Shown here in pieces: positions 43,399 through 50,285 of a DNA stretch of 64,000 bases (its first letter is position 1; each line of letters opens with the position of its first letter). The stretch spans positions 1,674,001 to 1,738,000 of the forward strand of contig CAWFUR010000011.1 of assembly GCA_963819115.1 (NCBI GenBank). The letters are read 5' to 3'. The notes beneath the pieces were generated by a model. The model was not told the origin of the DNA. It ran no database searches and worked only from the letters and a program-made list of their open reading frames with translations. The position numbers and the translations under genes are program-made. Origin of the DNA: JACVRW01 sp963819115 (GTDB lineage Bacteria > Actinomycetota > Thermoleophilia > Solirubrobacterales > Thermoleophilaceae).

Positions 43399-44079
43399 GT
43401 GAGCGCCGATCCCGACGCGCGCGCCCGACAGGCGGCCGCCGAGGCCGCCGCCGCGCTCGTGGAACCGGGCATGACCATCGGCCTCGGGTCGGGTCGTGCC
43501 GTGTGGGCGGTGGTGGACATCCTCGGGACCCGGCGCGGCGTTCGGGCCGCGGTGGCCTCGGAGCGCTCCCGCGTGCTGGCGGAGGCTGCGGGGATCGAGC
43601 TCGTGGAGCTGGACGGGACCGTGGAGCTGGATCTCGCGCTCGACGGGGCCGACGAGGTGGACGCGAACGTCGGCCTGATCAAGGGCGGCGGGGGCGCGCT
43701 GCTTCGGGAGAAGATCGTGATCTCGGCCGCCGCGAGGTTCGTGGTGGTGGCGGAGGACACCAAGCGCGTCGAGCGGCTCGGCGAGCGCTTCAAGCTTCCC
43801 GTGGAGGTGGTGCGCTTCGCCTGGCCCGACACCCGCCGCCGCCTGCTTCCGCTCGTGGCGGGCGCCGACCTGCGGATGAACGGGGACGAGCCCTACCTGA
43901 CCGACGAGGGCCACCTCATCCTCGACTGCGGGCTGCCTCCGGAAGCCGATCTCGGGGCGCTGGACGCGGGACTCGAGGAGGTGACCGGCGTGGTGGAGCA
44001 CGGCCTCTTCCTCGGGATGGCCGAGCAGGCGCTCCTCGGCCGGGCCGACGGCAGCGTGAACGTGGTCCGGGCCGGCTAG
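43399..44079 (+). CDS. rpiA: Ribose-5-phosphate isomerase A
   Basis: RpiA interconverts ribose-5-phosphate and ribulose-5-phosphate in the pentose phosphate pathway. The 226 residues contain GLGSGRAVWAVVDIL (phosphate loop; families usually have GxGSTxxxF), LDLALDGADEVD with the catalytic Asp, LIKGGGGALLREKIV with the catalytic Lys, and VVAEDTKRVERLG. GTG start. Its stop overlaps the stop of the convergent CpaB-like gene by 3 nt. Confidence 0.94.
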   Translation: MSADPDARARQAAAEAAAALVEPGMTIGLGSGRAVWAVVDILGTRRGVRAAVASERSRVLAEAAGIELVELDGTVELDLALDGADEVDANVGLIKGGGGALLREKIVISAAARFVVVAEDTKRVERLGERFKLPVEVVRFAWPDTRRRLLPLVAGADLRMNGDEPYLTDEGHLILDCGLPPEADLGALDAGLEEVTGVVEHGLFLGMAEQALLGRADGSVNVVRAG

Positions 44080-44738
44080 AGGTCCCCCGCCCCCACCGCC
44101 ACGGGTCCCGACCTCCCGCGCTCGCCCGCAGGGCGGAGCAGCAGCCGCACCTCGCTCGCGAAGTTCTCCGCCGCCGTGAGATACGCCGCCTGGCGCAGGG
44201 TGACCCTCAGCGTTGCCCGGGAGCGCCCGCCGGACTCGCGCAGCCCCAGCAGCTCCACCGACTCGAGCGCCACAACCGTCCGACCCGCACCGCCGCCCGG
44301 CTCGCTGGACACGAGCACATCCACTCGCGAGCCGGGTGGCGCCCCGGCCAGTGAGGCGCCGCCGGCCACCCCGACCTCCACGGCACGCTCGCCTCGCCGC
44401 AAAGCACCTGGGGAGCGCTCGGCCCGCTCGTCCCGCAGCCGGCTGACCGTGACGTAGCTGCCCCGCGGGAGCGCGGTGGCCGACCTGAGTCCGGCCGCCT
44501 CCGCCACCGACGCCAGCCCGTCCGGCGGCACGTAGCGGGCCGGAACTCGCGCGAGGCGGAGCGTGCCCCGGCGCATGACCGCTCCCGGCGCCATGTCCCG
44601 GGCGGTGACCACCACGGGCACCTCCGCCCCCACCCGCGTCTTCACGTCGCGCTCGAGGTCATGCACGTGCGAGGCCGCCAGCCCACCGCAGGCCAGTGAG
44701 AGCGACACGAGCACCGCCCCGCGCCGCCGTGGGCTCAC
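44076..44738 (-). CDS. CpaB/RcpC-like SAF-domain protein of Flp pilus type
   Basis: 220 residues. An N-terminal signal or anchor (GAVLVSLSLACGGLAASHV), then a SAF domain (about 41-105, VPVVVTARDMAPGAVMRRGTLRLARVPARYVPP ... ALPRGSYVTVSRL), then an RcpC-type domain with GVAGGASLAGAPPGSRVDVLVS and AENFASEVRLLLRP. CpaB/RcpC proteins assist Flp pilus export across the envelope. It may work with the tadABC genes 12 kb away (inference). The GTG overlaps the histidine kinase stop (GTGA), so it is co-translated with the two-component genes. Confidence 0.75.
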   Translation of the reverse strand: MSPRRRGAVLVSLSLACGGLAASHVHDLERDVKTRVGAEVPVVVTARDMAPGAVMRRGTLRLARVPARYVPPDGLASVAEAAGLRSATALPRGSYVTVSRLRDERAERSPGALRRGERAVEVGVAGGASLAGAPPGSRVDVLVSSEPGGGAGRTVVALESVELLGLRESGGRSRATLRVTLRQAAYLTAAENFASEVRLLLRPAGERGRSGPVAVGAGDL

Positions 44739-45391
44739 GCGGCGTCGGGCTGCTCGGGCAGGTCGAGCGACGCCACCACCACGTCGTCCTCGCTCCGCAC
44801 GTCGAGGCCACCGCCGAGCTCGCGCGCCGCGCGCTTGGCGATCGCCAGGCCGCGCCCGCGCCCGTATCCGGTTCGGCGCGGAGTGGGCGACCCCGGCGGA
44901 TTCCGGAGCTCGAGGCGGGTTCCCGTGGGCGTGCGGCGCACCGTGACCTCGAGCTCGCCGCCACCGTGCTCGGCCGCGTTGTCCACGAGATTCCCCACCA
45001 CCTGCGCCAGCCGCCCACGGTCCGCCTGAACCACCGGGCCGGCCACGCGGGGCGACGTCGGCTCCCGCCAGGCCCCGGCCGCCGCCCGGGCGAAGCGCGA
45101 CAGGTCCACCGGCGATCCCGGCTCGGCGCGGGGCCCGGCCCCGCGGGCCCGCGCGAGGTCGAACAGCCCCGCACGCAGCCGCTCGAGCTGGGCCTCCACG
45201 ACCTCGACACGCTCGTCCCGGCTCGACCCCCGGCCCCAGCGCTCGCAGGCCAGGGCCAGCGCGGTGACCGGCGCGCGCAACTCGTGCTCGGCCCACTCGA
45301 TCCGTCGCAGGCGCCGCGCCAGGACCACCACTCGGGTGGTGGTGAGGGTCAGCGCGGCGAGCGCCAGCAGCGCGGTGCCGGCACCCGTCAC
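44735..45391 (-). CDS. Short sensor-less histidine kinase
   Basis: 218 residues. One N-terminal membrane helix (GAGTALLALAALTLTTTRVVVLA), no sensor or HAMP domain, then the dimerisation H-box EHELRAPVTALAL (His about 36) and an ATPase domain with N-box VVGNLVDNAAEHG and G-box GYGRGRGLAIAKRAA. It is among the smallest workable kinase layouts and may sense through the membrane helix or an unseen partner. The GTG start overlaps the response-regulator stop (GTGA). It probably phosphorylates that regulator. Confidence 0.85.
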   Translation of the reverse strand: MTGAGTALLALAALTLTTTRVVVLARRLRRIEWAEHELRAPVTALALACERWGRGSSRDERVEVVEAQLERLRAGLFDLARARGAGPRAEPGSPVDLSRFARAAAGAWREPTSPRVAGPVVQADRGRLAQVVGNLVDNAAEHGGGELEVTVRRTPTGTRLELRNPPGSPTPRRTGYGRGRGLAIAKRAARELGGGLDVRSEDDVVVASLDLPEQPDAA

Positions 45392-46095
45392 GGCGTGTCC
45401 GTGAGGCGATAGCCCACGCCGCGCACGTTCAGGACCCAGCGCCGCGACGACGACCGCAGCTTCTTCCGGAGCCGGCACGCGTGGGCATCCAGGGTTCTCG
45501 TCGCGCCAATGGACCGGTAGCCCCACACGTCCCGGAGCAGCTCCTGCTTCCCGTACACGCGGGTGGGGTCCTCGGCCAGGGCACGAAGAAGGGCGAACTC
45601 CTTGGCCGCCAGATCGATCGGCGCCTCGCCGAGCCGGACCACCCGGGTGAGCGGGTCCACCGAGAGCTCGCCCACCCGCAGCACACCGCGCCGGGGGCGG
45701 CCCTCGGCCCGGCGCAGCAGCGCCCGGATCCGGGCCAGCAGCTCGGGATAGAGGAAGGGCTTGCAGAGATGGTCGTCGGCGCCGCGGGCGAAGCTGCGCA
45801 GCCGATCCGCCTCGCCGCAGCGGCCCGTGAGCACGATCACCGGCACTCCGGGATCGACGCGGGTTGAGATGCCGTCGGCGGCACGAACCCGGTCGAGGAG
45901 CTCGAGCCCACTCGGGCCCTCCAGCCCCAGGTCGAGCACCAGGATGCCCGGGGCGCGCGCCTCCACCGCCCGCAGCGCCTCGCCCACCCCCGCCGCGCCG
46001 AACACCCGGAAGCCGTCCGCCTCCAGATTGTCGGCCAGGAAGGCTCGGGTGGCCTCGTCGTCCTCCACGAGGAGCAGTGAGCGATGCTCGTCCAC
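45388..46095 (-). CDS. OmpR-family response regulator
   Basis: About 235 residues. The receiver domain has the acidic pair EDD, the phosphoacceptor in LVLDLGLEG (about D55), Thr in VIVLTGR and Lys in CKPFLYPELLARI. The C-terminal winged helix (LAAKEFALLRALAEDPTRVYGKQELLRDVWG ... LRKKLR ... NVRGVGYRL) is OmpR/PhoB-type. A GTG at 46095 gives the normal receiver start; an ATG at 46155 would add 20 residues of no recognisable type. First gene of the regulator-kinase-CpaB transcript. Confidence 0.9.
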   Translation of the reverse strand: MDEHRSLLLVEDDEATRAFLADNLEADGFRVFGAAGVGEALRAVEARAPGILVLDLGLEGPSGLELLDRVRAADGISTRVDPGVPVIVLTGRCGEADRLRSFARGADDHLCKPFLYPELLARIRALLRRAEGRPRRGVLRVGELSVDPLTRVVRLGEAPIDLAAKEFALLRALAEDPTRVYGKQELLRDVWGYRSIGATRTLDAHACRLRKKLRSSSRRWVLNVRGVGYRLTDTP

Positions 46096-46223
46096 GCCCC
46101 GTTGAGACACCGGGGCCCGAAACTCACCCCCGGCTGCAACTGAGGTTGCATGCATGGCGCCGGGGAAGGAATCGGACTTATGATGGCGACGCTCTGCCCG
46201 GCCCCCCGGGGGCCCTCTCTTAT

Positions 46224-46697
46224 ATGGACACTGCGCGACGCGGAAATTACGAGTCCGGCTCTGACTACGTGCTCGAATACGGTGAGCTCCGGTTCACCTT
46301 CAACGAGCGCGACTTCACAGAGCGCGTGGAGCAGGCCGCGGCCAAGCTCGGATTCGTGGACGGCCGGCTCGCGCTCGAGGAGCGGGAGGACCTCGTGAAC
46401 CTTGCCGTGAACGGCGAGGTGACCGACGCCCACTCGGAGCTGGGAGAGCACATCAACCAGTGCTGGAGCGATCTCCACGGGCCCTCGGAACGCTCCCTCG
46501 TCCACTGGATCCGGCGGCTCGTCTTCCGGGGCGCCTGGCTTGACCAGCGCGTGCTGGAGGGCGAGCTCGAGCTGGTGTTCGACGACGTGACCAACTCCTT
46601 CGGCTATGCCCAGCCGGAGCGCAACTTCGAGCTCATCGAGCTCTCGCCCGAGCCGTCGTGGAGCCGGGTGGCATACCGCTCCGCCCCGGCGGGTTGA
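46224..46697 (+). CDS. Conserved-looking hypothetical protein
   Basis: 157 residues, soluble, acidic, rich in Glu/Leu/Trp: GNYESGSDYVLEYGELRFTF, FTERVEQAAAKLGFVDGRLA, HINQCWSDLHGPSERSLVHW. No signal peptide, membrane segment or family motif recognised. Codon pattern and composition look like a real gene. ATG at 46224, preceded by a GC-rich palindrome (about 46200-46214). It diverges from the response regulator and lies 89 nt before the copper protein. Confidence 0.6.
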   Translation: MDTARRGNYESGSDYVLEYGELRFTFNERDFTERVEQAAAKLGFVDGRLALEEREDLVNLAVNGEVTDAHSELGEHINQCWSDLHGPSERSLVHWIRRLVFRGAWLDQRVLEGELELVFDDVTNSFGYAQPERNFELIELSPEPSWSRVAYRSAPAG

Positions 46698-46786
46698 CTC
46701 GCACCCTCCCGCCGCTCTAGGGTTCTCGCACCCGGGCTGCGAATAGTCCTCGCGCCGGCGCCCCGAGTGAGGAGAGGAACGGCCCA

Positions 46787-48151
46787 ATGATGATCCGTGG
46801 TCTGTTGATCGCCGCCACCGGACTCGCGCTGCTCGCCCCCGCGGCGAGCGCTCGCGAACAGGTGCTCACCCTCTACTCGCCCAAGATCCACTCGCTGCCG
46901 TACGTGCACGACACTAAGAGCGTGTCGCTGAAGGCCGACGGGGTGGGTGCCCCCTCGAAGCCGGGCTTCATCACCGGCTGGAAGGAGATGGCGCTGGTGG
47001 ACAGCAAGGATCCGAAGGCCAGGCCACTGCCTCTGAACAAGATGATGGTGCACCACTTCCTCTACTTCGCTCGCGGCCGGGTGAACGACCCGCCCGGCGG
47101 CTGCTGGAGCGGCGCCGGCTGGATCGGCGGACGTGGCGAGGAGCACCCGCTCGGCCACCCGCAGATGCCCTCGACGAGGGCTTCCCGGGCCCACTACGGC
47201 ATCGACAACCGCACGGCCGAGGGCACCGCGCCCGGCTGGTCGCTCACCGCGATGGTGATGAACCACTACAAGCGGCCCAAGGATTTCTACGTGCGGACCA
47301 AGATCTACTACACGACCGAGAAGCGCCAGCCGGTGATCCCGCTGACGATCGGCAAGTGCAGCCAGCTCACCAACGGCATGTCCTACGACGTCCCGGGTGG
47401 CGGCAAGGAGGGCTCGAACTTCGTGGACAAGAGCGACTGGGTGGCGCCCTTCAACGGGCGCATGCTCATGGCCAGCTCGCACCAGCACGGCGGCGGCAAG
47501 TACCAGACACTCCAGAGCCTCACCTGCAAGCGCCGGATCTTCAAGGCGCCCGTGTACTACGGGCCGCCCAATCACATCTACAACACCATCCGTCCGATCC
47601 TGCACGAGCCCGGGCCGATCGGCACCGGCGCCTACTTCTCCGGCAAGGGCATCCCCATCCGCAAGGGCGAGGTCCTGCGCCGGGCAGCCGTGCATGACGA
47701 CCACAACCTCCACGTTGCCTCCATGGGCTTCTGGGCCACCTGGTTCGTCAAGGACGACAGCGTCAAGCCGTGCGAACGGATGCCGGATGACATCGTGGAG
47801 ATCAACAAGCCGAAGCACTACGACAAGACGCCCAACTTCGACCTGAAGGTCCCTCAGCTCTCCAAGCCCAGCGGCGCGATGTCGGCTTTCGACGGGAGCG
47901 TGCTGGAGGTGGGAGACGACTTCTTCCGCCCCGGGCGCATCACCGCAAGGGCCGGAGAGACCGTGACCTGGAGCTTCGGAGGCACCAAGCCGCACTCGGT
48001 GACCGTTGCCAACGGGCCGCGCGGATTCTCCTCCGTCTACTGGGGCAGGACCAGCGGCGAGTTCAGCGTCACGCCCCGGGTGAGGGGCACCTATCGCCTC
48101 GTTTGCCTCGTCCATCCGACGACGATGGCCGAGACGCTCGTGGTGAGGTAG
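46787..48151 (+). CDS. Secreted PHM-like copper monooxygenase fused to a cupredoxin domain
   Basis: 454 residues with a signal peptide (about 1-22). The body has the ligand pattern of peptidylglycine alpha-hydroxylating monooxygenase: HH (89-90 in MMVHHFLYF), His160, HQH (232-234) and Met313. In PHM the ligands are H107/H108/H172 and H242/H244/M314, with closely similar spacing. A C-terminal plastocyanin-like domain (about 370-454) carries type-1 copper ligands H403, C440, H443 and M447. Such a fusion could feed electrons to, or store copper for, the oxidase part (inference). Substrate unknown. RBS GAGGAGAGG about 8 nt before the ATG. Confidence 0.8.
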   Translation: MMIRGLLIAATGLALLAPAASAREQVLTLYSPKIHSLPYVHDTKSVSLKADGVGAPSKPGFITGWKEMALVDSKDPKARPLPLNKMMVHHFLYFARGRVNDPPGGCWSGAGWIGGRGEEHPLGHPQMPSTRASRAHYGIDNRTAEGTAPGWSLTAMVMNHYKRPKDFYVRTKIYYTTEKRQPVIPLTIGKCSQLTNGMSYDVPGGGKEGSNFVDKSDWVAPFNGRMLMASSHQHGGGKYQTLQSLTCKRRIFKAPVYYGPPNHIYNTIRPILHEPGPIGTGAYFSGKGIPIRKGEVLRRAAVHDDHNLHVASMGFWATWFVKDDSVKPCERMPDDIVEINKPKHYDKTPNFDLKVPQLSKPSGAMSAFDGSVLEVGDDFFRPGRITARAGETVTWSFGGTKPHSVTVANGPRGFSSVYWGRTSGEFSVTPRVRGTYRLVCLVHPTTMAETLVVR

Positions 48152-48167
48152 CCGAGTTCCTCGGCTA
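48149..48167. terminator. Bidirectional hairpin built from two stop codons
   Basis: TAGCCGAG-TTC-CTCGGCTA, a perfect 8-bp stem. The TAG at 48149-48151 ends the copper protein and the complementary TAG (48167-48165) ends the Rho-like gene on the other strand, so each stop codon forms one foot of the stem. There is no T-tract; intrinsic termination is plausible but unproven. Confidence 0.55.
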
Positions 48168-49316
48168 GAGGCGGTCGGCGCGCATGGTGCCGCTGGAGGC
48201 GGACACCTGCGGTACTGGCGCGTCCGGTGACGCGGAGTCGAGCACGATGCGCGTGGTGGCCCAGCGCAGGGCCTCGGAGCCATCGCCGGTCACGGCGATC
48301 ACCGTGAGGGAGCCGCCCTCCTCGGTGTTGCGGCCCGCGCCGAACACCCGGCGGCGAGCGGCCGGAGCCAGGGTGTCAAGCGAGTCGATGGCCACCACGG
48401 CATGCGCGCCGCGCTCAACCCGGCGCTTGGCCCGCTCCACGGCGAGCTCGGCAGCCTGGGCCTGGGCCTCGGGAGAGCGGTCGAAGCTGCCCCCCACGAC
48501 CTCGGCGCCCGAGGCCGACCACTCGGCCACCTCCTCGGGGCGAGCTCCGGCGAGCGCGACCTGGACCGGAACGTCGGCGCCCTCGGAAAGGGCGGCCACG
48601 ATCTCGCGAAGCAGGCTGGTGGCACCGGCGCCGGGCGGGCCGGAGATGGCCACGCGGGAGCCGCGCCCGTAGGGCACCGACCCGATGGCCGCCGGTCCGG
48701 GCAGCCGCTCGGAGGGGTACACGGCGGTGAGATCGCCGAAGGCGGGCCTCTCGGCGGGCGGCTCTGCGGGGCCGCCGTTCACCGTCTCGACGTGAATCAG
48801 CGAGGGATGGCGCTCGTTGCGGCGAGCGGGCCGCACCGGCCCGCTGACATCATCTCCCGAACGCAGCTCGCAGCGCCGGATCTGGGCCGGGGAGACGTAC
48901 ACGTCATCGCGCGAGTGCGCTGCCGGATCCACGCGCACGAAGCCGCTGCCGTTGGGAAGGATGTCGAGCACACCGGCCACGATCTCCTCCTCGGCCACCG
49001 GCTCATCCACCACCTCGGGCTCCTCCTCACCCGCGGGGGCCTCGTCCTCCGGCTCCTCCTCGTCGGCGTCGGAAGCGTCATCCTCGGGCTCCTCGGCGGC
49101 GGGGGCCTCGTCGGGCTCGCGCTCGTCGGGCTCGCGCTCGTCGGGCTCGTCCTCGTCAGCGACACCGGCGTCCTCGCCGTCCTGGCCGCGCAGGATGGCG
49201 TCCACCAGGTCCGCCTTGCGCTTGGCGCGGAAGCCCTCCACCCCGAGCTCCGACGCGATGGCGTGGAGATCGGCGAGCGGGCTGTCCTCGAGTTCTTTGC
49301 GTTGGAGTACGGGCAC
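48165..49316 (-). CDS. Degenerate Rho-like protein (Rho paralogue)
   Basis: 383 residues arranged like transcription terminator Rho: Rho-N/SAP-like helices (1-43, LADLHAIASELGVEGFRAKRKADLVDAIL), a long acidic linker, a cold-shock-type primary RNA-binding domain (about 112-180, GVLDILPNGSGFVRVD ... DDVYVSPAQIRR), and a RecA-like domain. The Walker A segment reads GPPGAGATS (226-234) with Ala where the essential Lys belongs. Part of the Q-loop region is missing between SLDTLAPAA and RRRVFGAGRNTEEGGSLT. ATP-driven translocation is unlikely. It may bind RNA or modulate a genuine Rho encoded elsewhere (inference). Confidence 0.8.
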   Translation of the reverse strand: MPVLQRKELEDSPLADLHAIASELGVEGFRAKRKADLVDAILRGQDGEDAGVADEDEPDEREPDEREPDEAPAAEEPEDDASDADEEEPEDEAPAGEEEPEVVDEPVAEEEIVAGVLDILPNGSGFVRVDPAAHSRDDVYVSPAQIRRCELRSGDDVSGPVRPARRNERHPSLIHVETVNGGPAEPPAERPAFGDLTAVYPSERLPGPAAIGSVPYGRGSRVAISGPPGAGATSLLREIVAALSEGADVPVQVALAGARPEEVAEWSASGAEVVGGSFDRSPEAQAQAAELAVERAKRRVERGAHAVVAIDSLDTLAPAARRRVFGAGRNTEEGGSLTVIAVTGDGSEALRWATTRIVLDSASPDAPVPQVSASSGTMRADRL

Positions 49317-49367
49317 GACGTCGACGAACCCTACTCGGCTGCTCGGGCGCCTGGCAGCCCCGGGCGC

Positions 49368-50213
49368 TCAGGCGGCCCGCTCGACCCCGTCCAGCACCAG
49401 CTGCATCAGGCGCGTGAGGGAGCGGTCGATGTTGTCGTTGTCGATCACGGCCACGCCCTCGGCCCGGGCGCGCCCGGCGAGGTGGGTCTGGAGGGCTCGG
49501 ATGTCCTCGAATGCGGCCAGATAGCGCTCGGCCGGCCGCGAGCCGGGGCGATGGGAGAAATGGCCCTTGTGGATGTCCTCGTCCTCCACCACCAGCAGCG
49601 CCTCCACCATCACGCAGCGCCCGCGGAGGTGGTCGTCCAGCGCTCCGGGCAGCACGTGAACCCCCTCCAGCACCACCGGCTTGGACTCGCCGATGGCCCG
49701 GTCCACGATGGCCTCGGTGGCCGCCGACACCAGCTGCGCCTGGTCGGCGAAGCCCTCCAGCCCACCCGCGGCGAACGCCGAGTAGTGCACCGTCGGCATG
49801 GCCTCCTCGGTGAAGAACGCGCGCAGAACCTGGCGGATCACGTCCGTCGCGATCACCCGGTTCACCCCCAGGCGCCCTGCCAGCATGGTGGCCAGGGTGG
49901 ACTTGCCCACCCCGGTGGTGCCGCCGATCATCACCACGAGCGGGCGCTCGAGGCGCCCCAGCCGGGTCCAGGCCCGGAAGCGGCGGACGGCGGTATCGCC
50001 CTCCTCGGCCTGGAGCACCTCCTCGCACACCGCGTTCAGGCCGATCACGTCGAGCTCCTCCGCGCCACGCTCGCCGAGGCGCCGCTCCACCGCCCGGGCC
50101 AGCTCGAAGGAGCGCTCGGGAGAGAGCCCGATGGCCGACAGGCTCTGCGCCATCAGGCCCTTCGAGTACGGCAGCCCGTGCCCCTTGTGGAAGACGATCG
50201 TCTCGCCGGCCAT
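49368..50213 (-). CDS. 2-phosphoglycerate kinase
   Basis: Makes 2,3-bisphosphoglycerate from 2-phosphoglycerate and ATP, the first step toward cyclic 2,3-diphosphoglycerate. About 281 residues: an ATP-cone-like N-domain (FHKGHGLPYSKGLMAQSLSAIGLSPERSFELARAV), then a P-loop kinase domain with MIGGTTGVGKSTLATMLAGRLG (P-loop 97-105), ATDVIRQVLR, and VVLEGVHVLPG. This two-domain layout matches archaeal 2-phosphoglycerate kinases. The ATG at 50213 is preferred; 50222 is an alternative. The next gene upstream encodes the following enzyme of the same pathway. Confidence 0.85.
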   Translation of the reverse strand: MAGETIVFHKGHGLPYSKGLMAQSLSAIGLSPERSFELARAVERRLGERGAEELDVIGLNAVCEEVLQAEEGDTAVRRFRAWTRLGRLERPLVVMIGGTTGVGKSTLATMLAGRLGVNRVIATDVIRQVLRAFFTEEAMPTVHYSAFAAGGLEGFADQAQLVSAATEAIVDRAIGESKPVVLEGVHVLPGALDDHLRGRCVMVEALLVVEDEDIHKGHFSHRPGSRPAERYLAAFEDIRALQTHLAGRARAEGVAVIDNDNIDRSLTRLMQLVLDGVERAA

Positions 50214-50237
50214 CGCGGCCACAGGCTAGGGGGACGG

Positions 50238-50285
50238 CATGGTCCGGTGCTCCGCCCGATCACCGATCGGGCTCCGCTCCTCCCT
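50238..50285. repeat. REP-like palindromic element
   Basis: Minus-strand orientation: CATGGTCCGGTGCTCC, then GCCCGATCACCGATCGGGC, then TCCGCTCCTCCCT. It lies between the two cyclic-diphosphoglycerate genes, and its edge overlaps the stop codon of the synthetase gene (50286-50284). Confidence 0.75.
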
